64,000 nucleotides of DNA, taken from the NCBI RefSeq assembly GCF_000515275.1, contig NZ_KI911560.1, positions 2,780,124-2,844,123 on the forward strand, read 5' to 3'. Shown one piece after another: positions 17,128-25,344 of the stretch. The translations under genes were made by a program, and so were the position numbers. The stretch is from Methylophilus sp. 5. Lineage in GTDB: Bacteria; Pseudomonadota; Gammaproteobacteria; Burkholderiales; Methylophilaceae. Position 1 is the stretch's first letter. Each line of letters opens with the position of its first letter. A model generated the notes under the pieces. That model ran no database searches and had not been told where the DNA came from. It worked only from the letters and a program-made list of their open reading frames with translations.

Positions 17128-18321
17128 TTAAATCTTCAGGTCGAGATTAACACTGGTGAGCGTATCATCAAAGTCAAACTGCGATAAAGTTGAATTACGG
17201 TATGATTTGCCTGTATTTACAGAAAGTGATACGTTTTTAATCGGAGACCACTTTAGAGAACCTCCAAACCCTTTTTCTTTGTCAGTACGCCCTATGGTGC
17301 CAAACTGACCACGTCCATCAAAGTCACGATCAGAGAGTCTGGCATTAACACTGGCTTGAACTTTATCGGAGATATTGTAGATAAGTTCACTTTTTAACGT
17401 ATCTGTAGACGAGTATGTACTATTCGCCTGCTCGAAAGGATAAACGGTACGAGAAAGATTAAAGTTGGCCATCATTTTGCCAGTGATGAACCAATCATAA
17501 TTGACATAACCAATAAACGACTGGTAATCACGTAGCGTTAAATGATCATACTCACGTTGAATATACGCTAATTTAGCACTCAAACTACTTTTACCAGACG
17601 CTTTCAACACCGCATCTATTTCAAACTCAGTCTCATCATAACCGTTGTCAAATATAGCACTCACTGGCCTGCCACTATATTCACCCCTTCGATTATGGCC
17701 TAAAAACGCTAGGCTGGAGCCAGATGAAAACCGGTATTTAGCGCCATAATCAAATGCAAATGCACTAAAGTCGGCCTGGGCATTAAATTGTTGGCTATTC
17801 GTTACATCGGTATAAGTGACGCCACCAATGACAGTCCAAACCTGATGAGGTGAATACTCTGCGCGGAATCTTTGTATTTTTGAGGTTCTAATGTTTTGAA
17901 TAGGATTGGCGAAATCTCTAAAGTCATTTAAAACCTGAGATTGCTCGGAAGTAATTTTACCGGTCAGATTAGGCGTCAGTGACCATAACCAAGCCGCGTT
18001 ATAGTTTTTGGCGTCATAATCAAGAAAGTCTGTACGGTTATACTTAAAGTCTGTGTAAGACGCATCTAAAGTGAAACGTTGCAAAGAGTAGCTTTTGTCA
18101 ACTCTGAAGCCCAGCGTCGTAATTGTGATCACATCAGAAATCGCATTACTATTCTGACGAAAAATATTGTCATCGTATGTCTTATTGATCGCAGCGTTAA
18201 ACTGTATCGTATCCAACTCATCGGCCATCACACAAAATGGCAAAGCACTGAGTGTTAACGCAAGCCAACAGCGTATGGGTCGTTGAATATTTACTTTAGG
18301 GGATTGCTTGCGAGATGACAT
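17128..18321 (-). CDS. epsL: EpsL-like EPS outer-membrane beta-barrel protein
   Basis: A 397-residue protein with a signal peptide that has an unusually long basic N-region (cleavage near VMA|DEL, about residue 33). It is followed by many amphipathic beta strands ending with aromatic residues (FTLDASYTDFKYNRTDF, YNAAWLWSL, LDLKI at the C-terminus), as in outer-membrane barrels. It fits the EpsL family of XrtB-associated EPS operons. It probably forms part of the outer-membrane export or anchoring machinery. It is the first gene of the leftward EPS cluster; upstream lies the divergent region to the priming transferase. Family is recognised from context and barrel pattern rather than from catalytic motifs. 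Confidence 0.85.
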   Translation of the reverse strand: MSSRKQSPKVNIQRPIRCWLALTLSALPFCVMADELDTIQFNAAINKTYDDNIFRQNSNAISDVITITTLGFRVDKSYSLQRFTLDASYTDFKYNRTDFLDYDAKNYNAAWLWSLTPNLTGKITSEQSQVLNDFRDFANPIQNIRTSKIQRFRAEYSPHQVWTVIGGVTYTDVTNSQQFNAQADFSAFAFDYGAKYRFSSGSSLAFLGHNRRGEYSGRPVSAIFDNGYDETEFEIDAVLKASGKSSLSAKLAYIQREYDHLTLRDYQSFIGYVNYDWFITGKMMANFNLSRTVYPFEQANSTYSSTDTLKSELIYNISDKVQASVNARLSDRDFDGRGQFGTIGRTDKEKGFGGSLKWSPIKNVSLSVNTGKSYRNSTLSQFDFDDTLTSVNLDLKI

Positions 18322-18561
18322 GTATTTTAAGCAATAGAAAATATGATGTTTGAGTTACATTCTAACCTGTAAACATACATTCATTGCTACCAAAATTTAA
18401 CTTTTTAACAGATGCAATGAGAATTATTAAATCAGTTGCTGAGTTTACGCCAACTTGAAGATGGTTTTGTGACATGCCGATTGTTTGCAGACTGCCACGC
18501 CCCGATTGCTGTTAAGCATGAATTTGGTTAAACTCGGACGGTATATAGAAATAAGTAATCT
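18322..18561. promoter_or_regulatory. Divergent intergenic region of the EPS cluster
   Basis: This 240-base AT-rich stretch separates the leftward EPS genes from the rightward priming transferase and must hold the promoters of both. I see no convincing consensus -35/-10 pair. TATATA at about 18542-18547, close upstream of the rightward gene, is the only passable -10 candidate. No terminator or small gene is evident. Confidence 0.4.
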
Positions 18562-19971
18562 ATGAAAAAAACTATCAGACCGCCAATTAGAACCATCTCA
18601 GGATTATCTTCTGGGCCTAGAAGCCCTCTTTATTTCATAGAGTCCATTGTAGAGCCCCTCGTTTTAGTATTTTTTATGTGGGGCATTTTTATTTATTTCG
18701 AAGATAGAATCCCTATCTCTATCTTTTTCACCTCTATCCTATTATTTTCAGTCACGTTTCCAAGTGGTGCCAAAATTCGTTTAGGCTTTTGGAAAATGGC
18801 GCGAGATGTCATTTTTCAGTGGATATTATTAGCGGGCATGGTGCTGATTTTTGCCCGCATTACTGGCTATATCACCTTGTATACACCAGAAATTGTTTAC
18901 GCTTGGCTAATAGGTACGCCGATTGCACAAATTCTGGCATTAACTGCACTTAAAGAGCTTTCGCCTGTTTTTATCAACTTGCAAGGGCCTATCAAAAATG
19001 CAGTGATTATCGGCTTGAATGAACAAGGCTTGGCCGTGGCAAATAATTTGCTGGCCGATGAATATAGTCGTGTTTCTGTATTGGGTTTCTTTGAGGATCG
19101 CGCGCCGGAGCGTGCCCCACAAGACCATGGCTTTGAGATTTTGGGCGCACTGACGGATATTCCTGCCTACTGCAAAAATCATCAGATTCATACCATTTAT
19201 ATCGCATTGCCGATGTCTAGCCACCCTCGTATTTTAAAGTTGCTGGATGACCTGAAAGACACCACGGCTTCTATTTATTTTGTGCCGGATATTTTTGTGA
19301 CCGACCTGATTCAAGGCCGTGTTTCTGATGTGAATGGCATCCCGGTGGTTTCGGTCTGCGAAACGCCTTTTACTGGCGTAGATGGCCTGATTAAACGTAC
19401 CGCTGATATTTTGTTCTCATTGTTTGTGCTGATCTTGATTTCACCTATTTTGATCGGGGTTGCCTTGGGGGTTAAACTCACCTCCCCTGGCCCGATTATC
19501 TTTAAGCAGCGTCGCTATGGGTTAGATGGTCAAGAAATTCTGGTCTATAAGTTTCGCTCGATGACAGTGACTGAAGATGGTGGCACTGTGACGCAGGCAA
19601 CCAGAAATGATCAGCGTATTACACCATTGGGCGCCTTTTTGCGTAAATCGTCACTGGACGAGCTGCCACAATTTATTAATGTGTTGCAAGGCCGCATGAG
19701 CGTGGTGGGCCCGCGTCCGCATGCTGTCGCGCACAATGAAGAGTATCGTAAGCTGATTAAAGGCTACATGGTGCGTCATAAGGTTAAACCTGGCATTACT
19801 GGCTGGGCGCAAGTCAACGGGTTTCGTGGTGAAACAGACACCCTGGAAAAAATGGAGCAGCGTGTGCATTATGACCTGGAATATCTGCGCAACTGGAGTC
19901 CACGTTTAGATATGCTGATTGTGGCTAAAACGGCCTGGTTAACGGTGGTTGGTCAAGATGGCGCTTACTAG
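18562..19971 (+). CDS. Undecaprenyl-phosphate glucose phosphotransferase (WcaJ/EpsB-like)
   Basis: A 469-residue polyprenyl-phosphate sugar-1-phosphate transferase that should start EPS repeat-unit assembly by placing a hexose-1-phosphate, probably glucose, on undecaprenyl phosphate. Four or five N-terminal membrane segments (about 25-145) are followed by a Rossmann-like middle domain (about 150-265). A last hydrophobic segment (about 278-302) leads to the catalytic domain with KQRRYGLDGQEILVYKFRSM, LRKSSLDELPQFINVLQG and VGPRPHAVAHNEEY, then KPGITGWAQVNGFRGET. All hallmark blocks are present. It is transcribed away from the other EPS genes, equivalent to epsB of methanolan-type loci, and ends at a shared terminator with miaA. 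Exact sugar is inferred from the family. Confidence 0.93.
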   Translation: MKKTIRPPIRTISGLSSGPRSPLYFIESIVEPLVLVFFMWGIFIYFEDRIPISIFFTSILLFSVTFPSGAKIRLGFWKMARDVIFQWILLAGMVLIFARITGYITLYTPEIVYAWLIGTPIAQILALTALKELSPVFINLQGPIKNAVIIGLNEQGLAVANNLLADEYSRVSVLGFFEDRAPERAPQDHGFEILGALTDIPAYCKNHQIHTIYIALPMSSHPRILKLLDDLKDTTASIYFVPDIFVTDLIQGRVSDVNGIPVVSVCETPFTGVDGLIKRTADILFSLFVLILISPILIGVALGVKLTSPGPIIFKQRRYGLDGQEILVYKFRSMTVTEDGGTVTQATRNDQRITPLGAFLRKSSLDELPQFINVLQGRMSVVGPRPHAVAHNEEYRKLIKGYMVRHKVKPGITGWAQVNGFRGETDTLEKMEQRVHYDLEYLRNWSPRLDMLIVAKTAWLTVVGQDGAY

Positions 19972-20000
19972 TACGTTTGTCGGTCGCTGGCTAAAATAAA

Positions 20001-20027
20001 AAAACCGGACAATGTCCGGTTTTTTTT
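20001..20027. terminator. Bidirectional intrinsic terminator between the sugar transferase and miaA
   Basis: A perfect seven-base stem (ACCGGAC / GTCCGGT) with a three-base loop is flanked by an A-run on the left and eight T on the right. It therefore works for both convergent genes. The miaA stop codon lies inside the T-tract. Confidence 0.9.
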
Positions 20028-20982
20028 ATAACTGAGTATGCTGTTGAATCTGGGTGAGTGCCTCATCGCCCCAATCCGCTCGCAAGCAATCAAGCACATG
20101 CACATCTGACATGCCGCGCAGCCAGGTGAGCTGGCGTTTGGCAAGTTGGCGGGTAGCATAGACGCCATGCTCACCCAAGGTAGCTAAGTCAATGTCGCCA
20201 TTTAAATATTGCAGGGCCTGGCGGTAGCCGACACAGCGCATACTGGGGCTATCTACAGTCAATTGCGGATATTCAACCAATAGGCTTTTTACTTCATTGA
20301 TAAAGCCGTGCTTGAGCATGAGTTGAAAGCGCTCGGCAATGCGTTGATGCAAGACACTGCGTTCACTTGGCATGAGGGCAAGTTTAAGAATATTAAATGG
20401 TAGCGAGACTTTTTGCGATTGTGCACGCAATGTGCTCATGGATTTGCCGCTGATGCGGTAAACCTCTAATGCGCGCTCAATGCGTTGTGAGTCGGTGGTG
20501 TGTATCTTGGCGGCAACTGCCGGGTCAATGCTGGCCAATTGGGCATGCATGGCTGGCCAGCCTAATGCATTCGCCTCTGCTTCAATTTGGGCGCGGATGG
20601 CGGTATCGGCTTCTGGTAAATCGCTCAGGCCATGCTGCAAAGCATTGAAGTACAGCATGGTGCCACCCACCAGCACCGGGATGTGGCCGTTAGCCGTCGC
20701 GGTATGCATCAGCGCCAACGCATCTTTAGAGAACTGTGCCGCTGAGTATTGCTCCAGCGGCGAAATGAGGTCGATTAAATGATGCGGTGCCTGGCGCAAG
20801 GTTTCAGCATCTGGTTTGGCGGTGCCTATATCCATGCCGCGATACACCAGCGCTGAATCGACACTGATAATGTCGACCGGAAAACGTTGCGCTAATGCCA
20901 TGGTCGCTGCGGTTTTTCCGCTGGCGGTGGGGCCCATTAAGAAGATTGCTGGCGGCAAGCCAGCATGACTATTGATACTCAT
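20026..20982 (-). CDS. miaA: tRNA dimethylallyltransferase
   Basis: The 318-residue enzyme adds a dimethylallyl group to A37 of tRNAs that read UNN codons. The P-loop MGPTASGKTAATMAL is at about 16-30 and is followed by DSALVYRGMDIGTAKP, in which the Asp and Thr bind tRNA and substrate. PVLVGGTMLYFNALQHGLSDLP and a C-terminal YATRQLAKRQLTWLRG helix are also typical. The length is normal. The ATG start at 20982 is 32 bases after the phhB stop, so the two may be cotranscribed. The 3' end runs into the bidirectional terminator. Confidence 0.97.
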   Translation of the reverse strand: MSINSHAGLPPAIFLMGPTASGKTAATMALAQRFPVDIISVDSALVYRGMDIGTAKPDAETLRQAPHHLIDLISPLEQYSAAQFSKDALALMHTATANGHIPVLVGGTMLYFNALQHGLSDLPEADTAIRAQIEAEANALGWPAMHAQLASIDPAVAAKIHTTDSQRIERALEVYRISGKSMSTLRAQSQKVSLPFNILKLALMPSERSVLHQRIAERFQLMLKHGFINEVKSLLVEYPQLTVDSPSMRCVGYRQALQYLNGDIDLATLGEHGVYATRQLAKRQLTWLRGMSDVHVLDCLRADWGDEALTQIQQHTQL

Positions 20983-21014
20983 ACCATTGCAGCTAAACTA
21001 AAAAGAACAACTTA

Positions 21015-21401
21015 TCAGGCAGACTTTGATGCGTCGTGCTTGACGTAACTGAACCGCAGATCATCCTGTGGAGTGCCTTCAAGCGCAGAGCCTGCTTGCA
21101 ATTGCGGTTGCCATTGCACCACTTCTTCAATTTTGCGGGCGAGCTCGATGTCTTTCATGGTGATGCCTTTGGCACTGTGCGTACACAGTTTAACCACCAC
21201 AAACGCATACGACACGGTTAAATCTGGATGGTGCCAGGCTGCTTCAGCTAAATGGCCAACGGTGTTAACCACCATTAGTGTGCCTTTCCAGCTATTGGTT
21301 TTGTATTTACGGCGGATCCAGCCGTCTTCATAAAACCAGTGTGGTAAAGACTCAGAAAAATGCTGTTGAATTTCTTGCTCGGTGAGTACCTGATCGGTCA
21401 T
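21015..21401 (-). CDS. phhB: Pterin-4a-carbinolamine dehydratase
   Basis: A 128-residue protein, slightly longer than the usual 100-115. It carries the family signature EAAWHHPDLTVSYAFVVVKL and THSAKGITMKDIELA, including the paired histidines. The enzyme dehydrates 4a-hydroxytetrahydropterins. In methylotrophs such genes recur in H4MPT gene islands, where they are suspected of a role in methanopterin metabolism. Its position just downstream of the H4MPT genes supports that link over phenylalanine hydroxylation, for which no partner gene is seen here. The gap to the upstream CitG-like gene is 43 bases. Confidence 0.9.
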   Translation of the reverse strand: MTDQVLTEQEIQQHFSESLPHWFYEDGWIRRKYKTNSWKGTLMVVNTVGHLAEAAWHHPDLTVSYAFVVVKLCTHSAKGITMKDIELARKIEEVVQWQPQLQAGSALEGTPQDDLRFSYVKHDASKSA

Positions 21402-21444
21402 GACGCGCTCCTGAGTGTAGGCTGCTAAAGCCTGACAGTATACC

Positions 21445-22305
21445 TCAGCTCCCTAATTGAATGCTTTCACTCAACAATGAAAACATGGCAGTGATCACGG
21501 TGAGGTCAGCGCTGGTGCCAGGGTTAATTCCGGCTTGCTTGAGTGAGAGATCCCATTGCAGTAGATCAGGCATATAGTGTTTAGGGTTTTCCAGGGCGAT
21601 GAATGCCTGGTAATGCTCGCTAGCAGCGTGCTGTATTTCTGCAGCGATTACATCGCCGTATTTACGGGCAATATGGCTGTCTGGCATGGTCGAGAACCAA
21701 TGCAAATAAACAGCAGTTAACGCCCAAGCTGGCCGTTGCCAGCGCTGATAGTAGTCATGGTATAGCGGCATGGCGGTAGAAAATATATGGGCATAGCCAT
21801 CCACATACTGACGTGCGACCATATCATTTGCGCTGGCCAGTTGCATAGCCGCCAGCAAAGTGATCTGCGGCGCTTGCGACACATCATGCTCGTCGCGTTG
21901 CCCCATGCCAGCCGGGCTCACCAAGCGGATGCCCTCATACACCAAGCTGGCATCGCCTATCGTGGTTTGTTGTAACACTTGCTGCAAACCGGCCTGGAGA
22001 GGCAACTGCGGATATTGCAAACAGGCTTGGACTACAGGCGCTGCCAGCAAAATAATCCCTAAATTAGTATTGCAGCCGACTTTAGCATGGGTCGCTTGCA
22101 AGGCCTGCAAAATGCGTTGGCCTAACGTGCGTGTACCAAATAGCTGGTCATCACACAAGGCTGGCGCTGAAGCCTCGGCACTGTGAATAAAGTCTTGCAC
22201 TACCATGCCATGGCCGTCAGCAAACATATGCACATTGCCCGGCTTGAGGGCTTCGAGTTCTGCCAGGCAGGCTTGCGAGTAAGCTTGTTGCACGTCAGTT
22301 GTCAT
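21445..22305 (-). CDS. CitG/MdcB-like (triphosphoribosyl-dephospho-CoA synthase family) protein of the H4MPT island
   Basis: A 286-residue protein of the CitG family, with ACLAELEALKPGNVHMFADG near the N-terminus, VGCNTNLGIILLAAPV in the middle and a late NPGTSADLTVITAMFS. Classical members make the prosthetic-group precursor of citrate or malonate lyase. The copies found in methylotroph H4MPT clusters have no such partner genes and probably work in H4MPT biosynthesis. The ATG overlaps the stop of the upstream ATP-grasp gene by four bases (ATGA), so translation is coupled to it. Family is clear; the reaction in this pathway is not known to me. Confidence 0.85.
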   Translation of the reverse strand: MTTDVQQAYSQACLAELEALKPGNVHMFADGHGMVVQDFIHSAEASAPALCDDQLFGTRTLGQRILQALQATHAKVGCNTNLGIILLAAPVVQACLQYPQLPLQAGLQQVLQQTTIGDASLVYEGIRLVSPAGMGQRDEHDVSQAPQITLLAAMQLASANDMVARQYVDGYAHIFSTAMPLYHDYYQRWQRPAWALTAVYLHWFSTMPDSHIARKYGDVIAAEIQHAASEHYQAFIALENPKHYMPDLLQWDLSLKQAGINPGTSADLTVITAMFSLLSESIQLGS

Positions 22306-23213
22306 CGCTGCACCTGCTCGCTGCAGGCCAGCTGCAGCAAATCATTCACCAATACATCGGCAATCTCAAAGTTGGTAATACTCTGCAGGCCGCGCCAGGC
22401 AGGAATACTGTTCACTTCAATCACCCACAATTTGCCATGTTTATCGCGCATCACGTCCACCCCCGCATAATCAATGCCAATGGCTTGCGCGGCCTTAACG
22501 CCAATGGCGGCCACATCAATCTCATCACAGGCGCTGCAGCGCGCACCGCGCGCCACATTATGCAACCAGCTGTCGCCCTGCCGCTTCATCACCGCAATCG
22601 GCTCACCCCGCACCACAAAAACCCGGTAATCATGCTGATAAGGGCCGCAGTCTATTTTTTCCTGCAGATAAAACACACCATCCACAAACTGATCTTGCGG
22701 TAGTGCAAACTGATTGGATTGCTCTATCAAGCGCACGCCTTTGCCTTGCGAACCAAACAGAGGCTTAATGACCAGTGTTTTTCCAGCCTCCAGCGCCTGC
22801 TGCATTAACCTATGCGCAACGGCGCGATGCTCACAGACCCAGGTCTCAGGCGTAGCCACGCCCTGCTCTGCCAGCAACTGGCTGGTCATGCCTTTATCCA
22901 CCGTGGTTTCAATCGCGCGTGCATGGTTGTAAATGGTCATACCCTGCCGTTGCAAGGTATGCAATATATTCATGCGTGTAATGATCTGCTGTGTGGTGCC
23001 GGCAGCCACTCCTCGCACAAACGCCATCGGTGCGGCCTGCGCTAACCCAGGGATATGTACTTGCACCTGCTGCTGGCTGATGCTGATATGACAGCTATCG
23101 AGTGACACCATCAGTGCTTGCCAGCCACGTCGTGCAAAAGCCTGCGCCAGGCTTTGCCCGTGCCAGCCGCCCGCCTGGGCGACTTCGTCGGTAAAAATAG
23201 GAACAACTTGCAT
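22302..23213 (-). CDS. RimK-like ATP-grasp ligase of the H4MPT island
   Basis: A 303-residue ATP-grasp protein. It shows ARAIETTVDKGMTSQLLAE (entry to the ATP-grasp fold), KTLVIKPLFGSQGKGVRLIE (phosphate-binding loop) and the metal-binding end VDVMRDKHGKLWVIEVNSIP. It resembles alpha-L-glutamate ligases such as RimK and the methanogen enzymes that glutamylate tetrahydromethanopterin. It may add a glutamate or related group to the methanopterin-like cofactor. It is separated from mch by a hairpin terminator and overlaps the CitG-like gene downstream. Substrate is inferred from the cluster. Confidence 0.86.
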   Translation of the reverse strand: MQVVPIFTDEVAQAGGWHGQSLAQAFARRGWQALMVSLDSCHISISQQQVQVHIPGLAQAAPMAFVRGVAAGTTQQIITRMNILHTLQRQGMTIYNHARAIETTVDKGMTSQLLAEQGVATPETWVCEHRAVAHRLMQQALEAGKTLVIKPLFGSQGKGVRLIEQSNQFALPQDQFVDGVFYLQEKIDCGPYQHDYRVFVVRGEPIAVMKRQGDSWLHNVARGARCSACDEIDVAAIGVKAAQAIGIDYAGVDVMRDKHGKLWVIEVNSIPAWRGLQSITNFEIADVLVNDLLQLACSEQVQR

Positions 23214-23223
23214 AAGACAGCTT

Positions 23224-23271
23224 CTAAAAAATAACGCGGGAACATTGCATATGATGCATTGTATCCCGCGT
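23224..23271 (-). terminator. Intrinsic terminator downstream of mch
   Basis: Reading leftward after mch, an eight-base stem ACGCGGGA / TCCCGCGT encloses a further pairable inner part (around ATGCAT) and is followed by TATTTTTT. It lies 10 bases before the start of the ATP-grasp gene, so it may cause partial termination inside the island. Confidence 0.72.
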
Positions 23272-23298
23272 GATTATTATTTTAGTAGAACTTTAAAT

Positions 23299-24273
23299 CT
23301 ATCCACCAAACGATTGATTCAAAAGGTCTTCGTTAAACTTACCGGCAAAGAACGTTTTACCAGACTTAAGGTTGGTCACACTCACTTTGGCAGGTGAGAA
23401 CAACATCGGGTCAATCTGGTAAAAGTCCATATTCACGGCTTTAAACACTTCAGCAAACGGGCGGCCGTAGTCTTTAGACGCAGAAGAAGGTAATTGCTTG
23501 GCCAGTTGTTCGGCTGCAGCATCGTCTGCATTGACAAACAATTGCACAAAACCGCCGAACAAAATCGCATCATTGGTACGGCCCATGCCGACAATAAAGT
23601 CTGGTGAGGGTGCAGGCACCGGTGCAACACCATACCCATCTACAATCGCATTTAAATCAAAATGCAAAGTATGGCATTTGTGCAAGGCGACTTCGAGCAC
23701 GCGCGCGGTCACTTGTAATGAACCAGCCACGCTACGAGTTGGGGTTAAAATAAAGGTCAGTTTGTTGGCTGGCAAACCGGTGTCTCTGGCAACTTTTTCA
23801 ATCACTTGCACCGGTGGTACTTTATCGGTTTCGAGCACTAAAACGGTTTGCTCGCCTTTGTCGCTGTAGTTGATGTCTTTAAATACTTCTTCACGCTGGG
23901 CAATCGCACGTGCCGGGCCGCTACCGAGTGAAAAGAATTTTTCATGTGATAACGCCCAACCTGCATATTGACTCCCTAAGCAGGCAATCACAGGCTGCTT
24001 GGCAGTCACCACCACGCTGAGTGGCCAGTTGGCAAATTGTGGCACATGGCGCAAGGCAACACAGCCTAAGCCGCCCATACAAATTTCGGAGATGATGCGG
24101 CCAGCTTCCAGCCCGCCTGGCACTTGAATACCGGCATCGACGATGGTCGCGCCACTTTCATGTGTAGACACGGCACAGCCCAGGGCTGGCGCATTGGCAA
24201 TCAGCTCGGCCACCAGTGGCGCGCTATATTGTTGTACGCTAATGGATGTTGAATTCGATGCGGTCACAGACAT
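23299..24273 (-). CDS. mch: Methenyltetrahydromethanopterin cyclohydrolase
   Basis: A 324-residue enzyme interconverting methenyl-H4MPT and 5-formyl-H4MPT in the formaldehyde oxidation pathway. It matches the archaeal/methylotroph Mch family over its whole length. Recognisable blocks include CAVSTHESGATIVDAGI near residue 34, ISEICMGGLGCVALRH near 63, FSLGSGPARAIAQ near 114 and FGGFVQLFVNADDAAAEQ near 240. The ATG start lies 35 bases inside the upstream ATP-grasp gene, so the genes are translationally coupled. With mtdB and the beta-RFAP synthase this defines an H4MPT island. A terminator follows. Confidence 0.96.
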   Translation of the reverse strand: MSVTASNSTSISVQQYSAPLVAELIANAPALGCAVSTHESGATIVDAGIQVPGGLEAGRIISEICMGGLGCVALRHVPQFANWPLSVVVTAKQPVIACLGSQYAGWALSHEKFFSLGSGPARAIAQREEVFKDINYSDKGEQTVLVLETDKVPPVQVIEKVARDTGLPANKLTFILTPTRSVAGSLQVTARVLEVALHKCHTLHFDLNAIVDGYGVAPVPAPSPDFIVGMGRTNDAILFGGFVQLFVNADDAAAEQLAKQLPSSASKDYGRPFAEVFKAVNMDFYQIDPMLFSPAKVSVTNLKSGKTFFAGKFNEDLLNQSFGG

Positions 24274-25336
24274 AAGTCCCCCATAATGTTTCTAATCGTG
24301 TTTTTTTATTCCGCAAAGCCAACTGCACTTCGCGCTCTGAGTCCCCATCTGCATAGATACTGCAAATGGGCTGCCCGGCGGCAATATTGCCGCCACTAGG
24401 CTGGTCTTCCAGCCAGTTGGGAAAGCTTAACTGGCTGACATTGATTGTTTGCCTTGCATAAAGGATGCAATGGCTGGCGAAACCATCTCGCGGTTGTAAC
24501 GCAGGCATGGCCTCAGCTTGGCAACTGGCAATATGCGCTTGTATCAATGGCAAATCACAATACAAACGCATGCTGGCGCTGAGCCTGGGGTTCACTTCTA
24601 TCACATGCAACGTATTCTCATGCCAAATTGCGTCGATACTATTTATGCCAATCAAACCCAATGCAGGCACCAGTGCCTGCAATAGCTGGCTTGCTGCAAC
24701 CTTGAGTGCATCATCATGCAAGCGCGTTGCACCGGCATAAGCATAACTGCCTACATGTTGCCTGAGTGCGTGTACGCCTATCAGCTGGTATGTTTGTGCA
24801 TGGGCTAAAAACAATATGCCCACTGCCTGACCTGGCTGAAACACCTGCCAGTAGCCTTGCTCAACCTCAGTACTTGCACCCTGCCAATCATGCACGTGAG
24901 CACCACCACACTGCCCTGCCTGTTTGTACAACCATTGCCCCGCTGTTGGTCTGGTGTGCGTGACTAGCGGCGATTGCACGCCATGTGCATCGCAACAAGC
25001 TTTTAACCATTGCGGATTGTTTGCTCGGTTAATCGCCTCAGCAGCATTGCCGGGCACCGTGTAGCGTGCTAACAATGCAGCATAGCCTGCTTGATTCGCT
25101 TCAAAACCAGAACCAACTAACACCGCATCTGGCTCAAAGCTCTCTAACACTTCAAACAACGCGGCCATATGATCGTTAGTTGCTTGTTCGTACAGGCCTG
25201 GCCATTGATACACCTGCTGCGCGGCTTGTCGTGTATCCACATCCGCAAACGCATCTACAGCCAATACGCTAAATCCTTCTTGTTGCGCCATTTGACTATA
25301 CATGCGCGCACTCTGTGACAAGATGGCCAACCGCAA
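24239..25336 (-). CDS. ATP-grasp protein of the H4MPT island, between mtdB and mch
   Basis: A 365-residue ATP-grasp family protein. The N-terminus LRLAILSQSARMYSQMA forms the pre-ATP-grasp strand, GSGFEANQAGYAALL lies near residue 95, and the metal-binding segment INSIDAIWHENTLHVIEVNPRLSASMRL lies near 245-272, given here in outline only. The start is TTG at 25336. AAGG lies six bases upstream, and the first strand would be lost with any internal ATG. It begins eight bases after mtdB and overlaps mch by 35 bases. Homologues occur in methylotroph H4MPT clusters and probably act in cofactor synthesis; the reaction is not known to me. Confidence 0.83.
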   Translation of the reverse strand: MRLAILSQSARMYSQMAQQEGFSVLAVDAFADVDTRQAAQQVYQWPGLYEQATNDHMAALFEVLESFEPDAVLVGSGFEANQAGYAALLARYTVPGNAAEAINRANNPQWLKACCDAHGVQSPLVTHTRPTAGQWLYKQAGQCGGAHVHDWQGASTEVEQGYWQVFQPGQAVGILFLAHAQTYQLIGVHALRQHVGSYAYAGATRLHDDALKVAASQLLQALVPALGLIGINSIDAIWHENTLHVIEVNPRLSASMRLYCDLPLIQAHIASCQAEAMPALQPRDGFASHCILYARQTINVSQLSFPNWLEDQPSGGNIAAGQPICSIYADGDSEREVQLALRNKKTRLETLWGTYVCDRIEFNIH

Positions 25337-25344
25337 AAACGACC

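Noticed and set aside
18490..18515. Possible sigma-54 promoter (TGCCAC ... TTGCT) upstream of the priming transferase
   Set aside because: The spacing between the two blocks is seven instead of five bases, and the invariant GG of the -24 element is missing.
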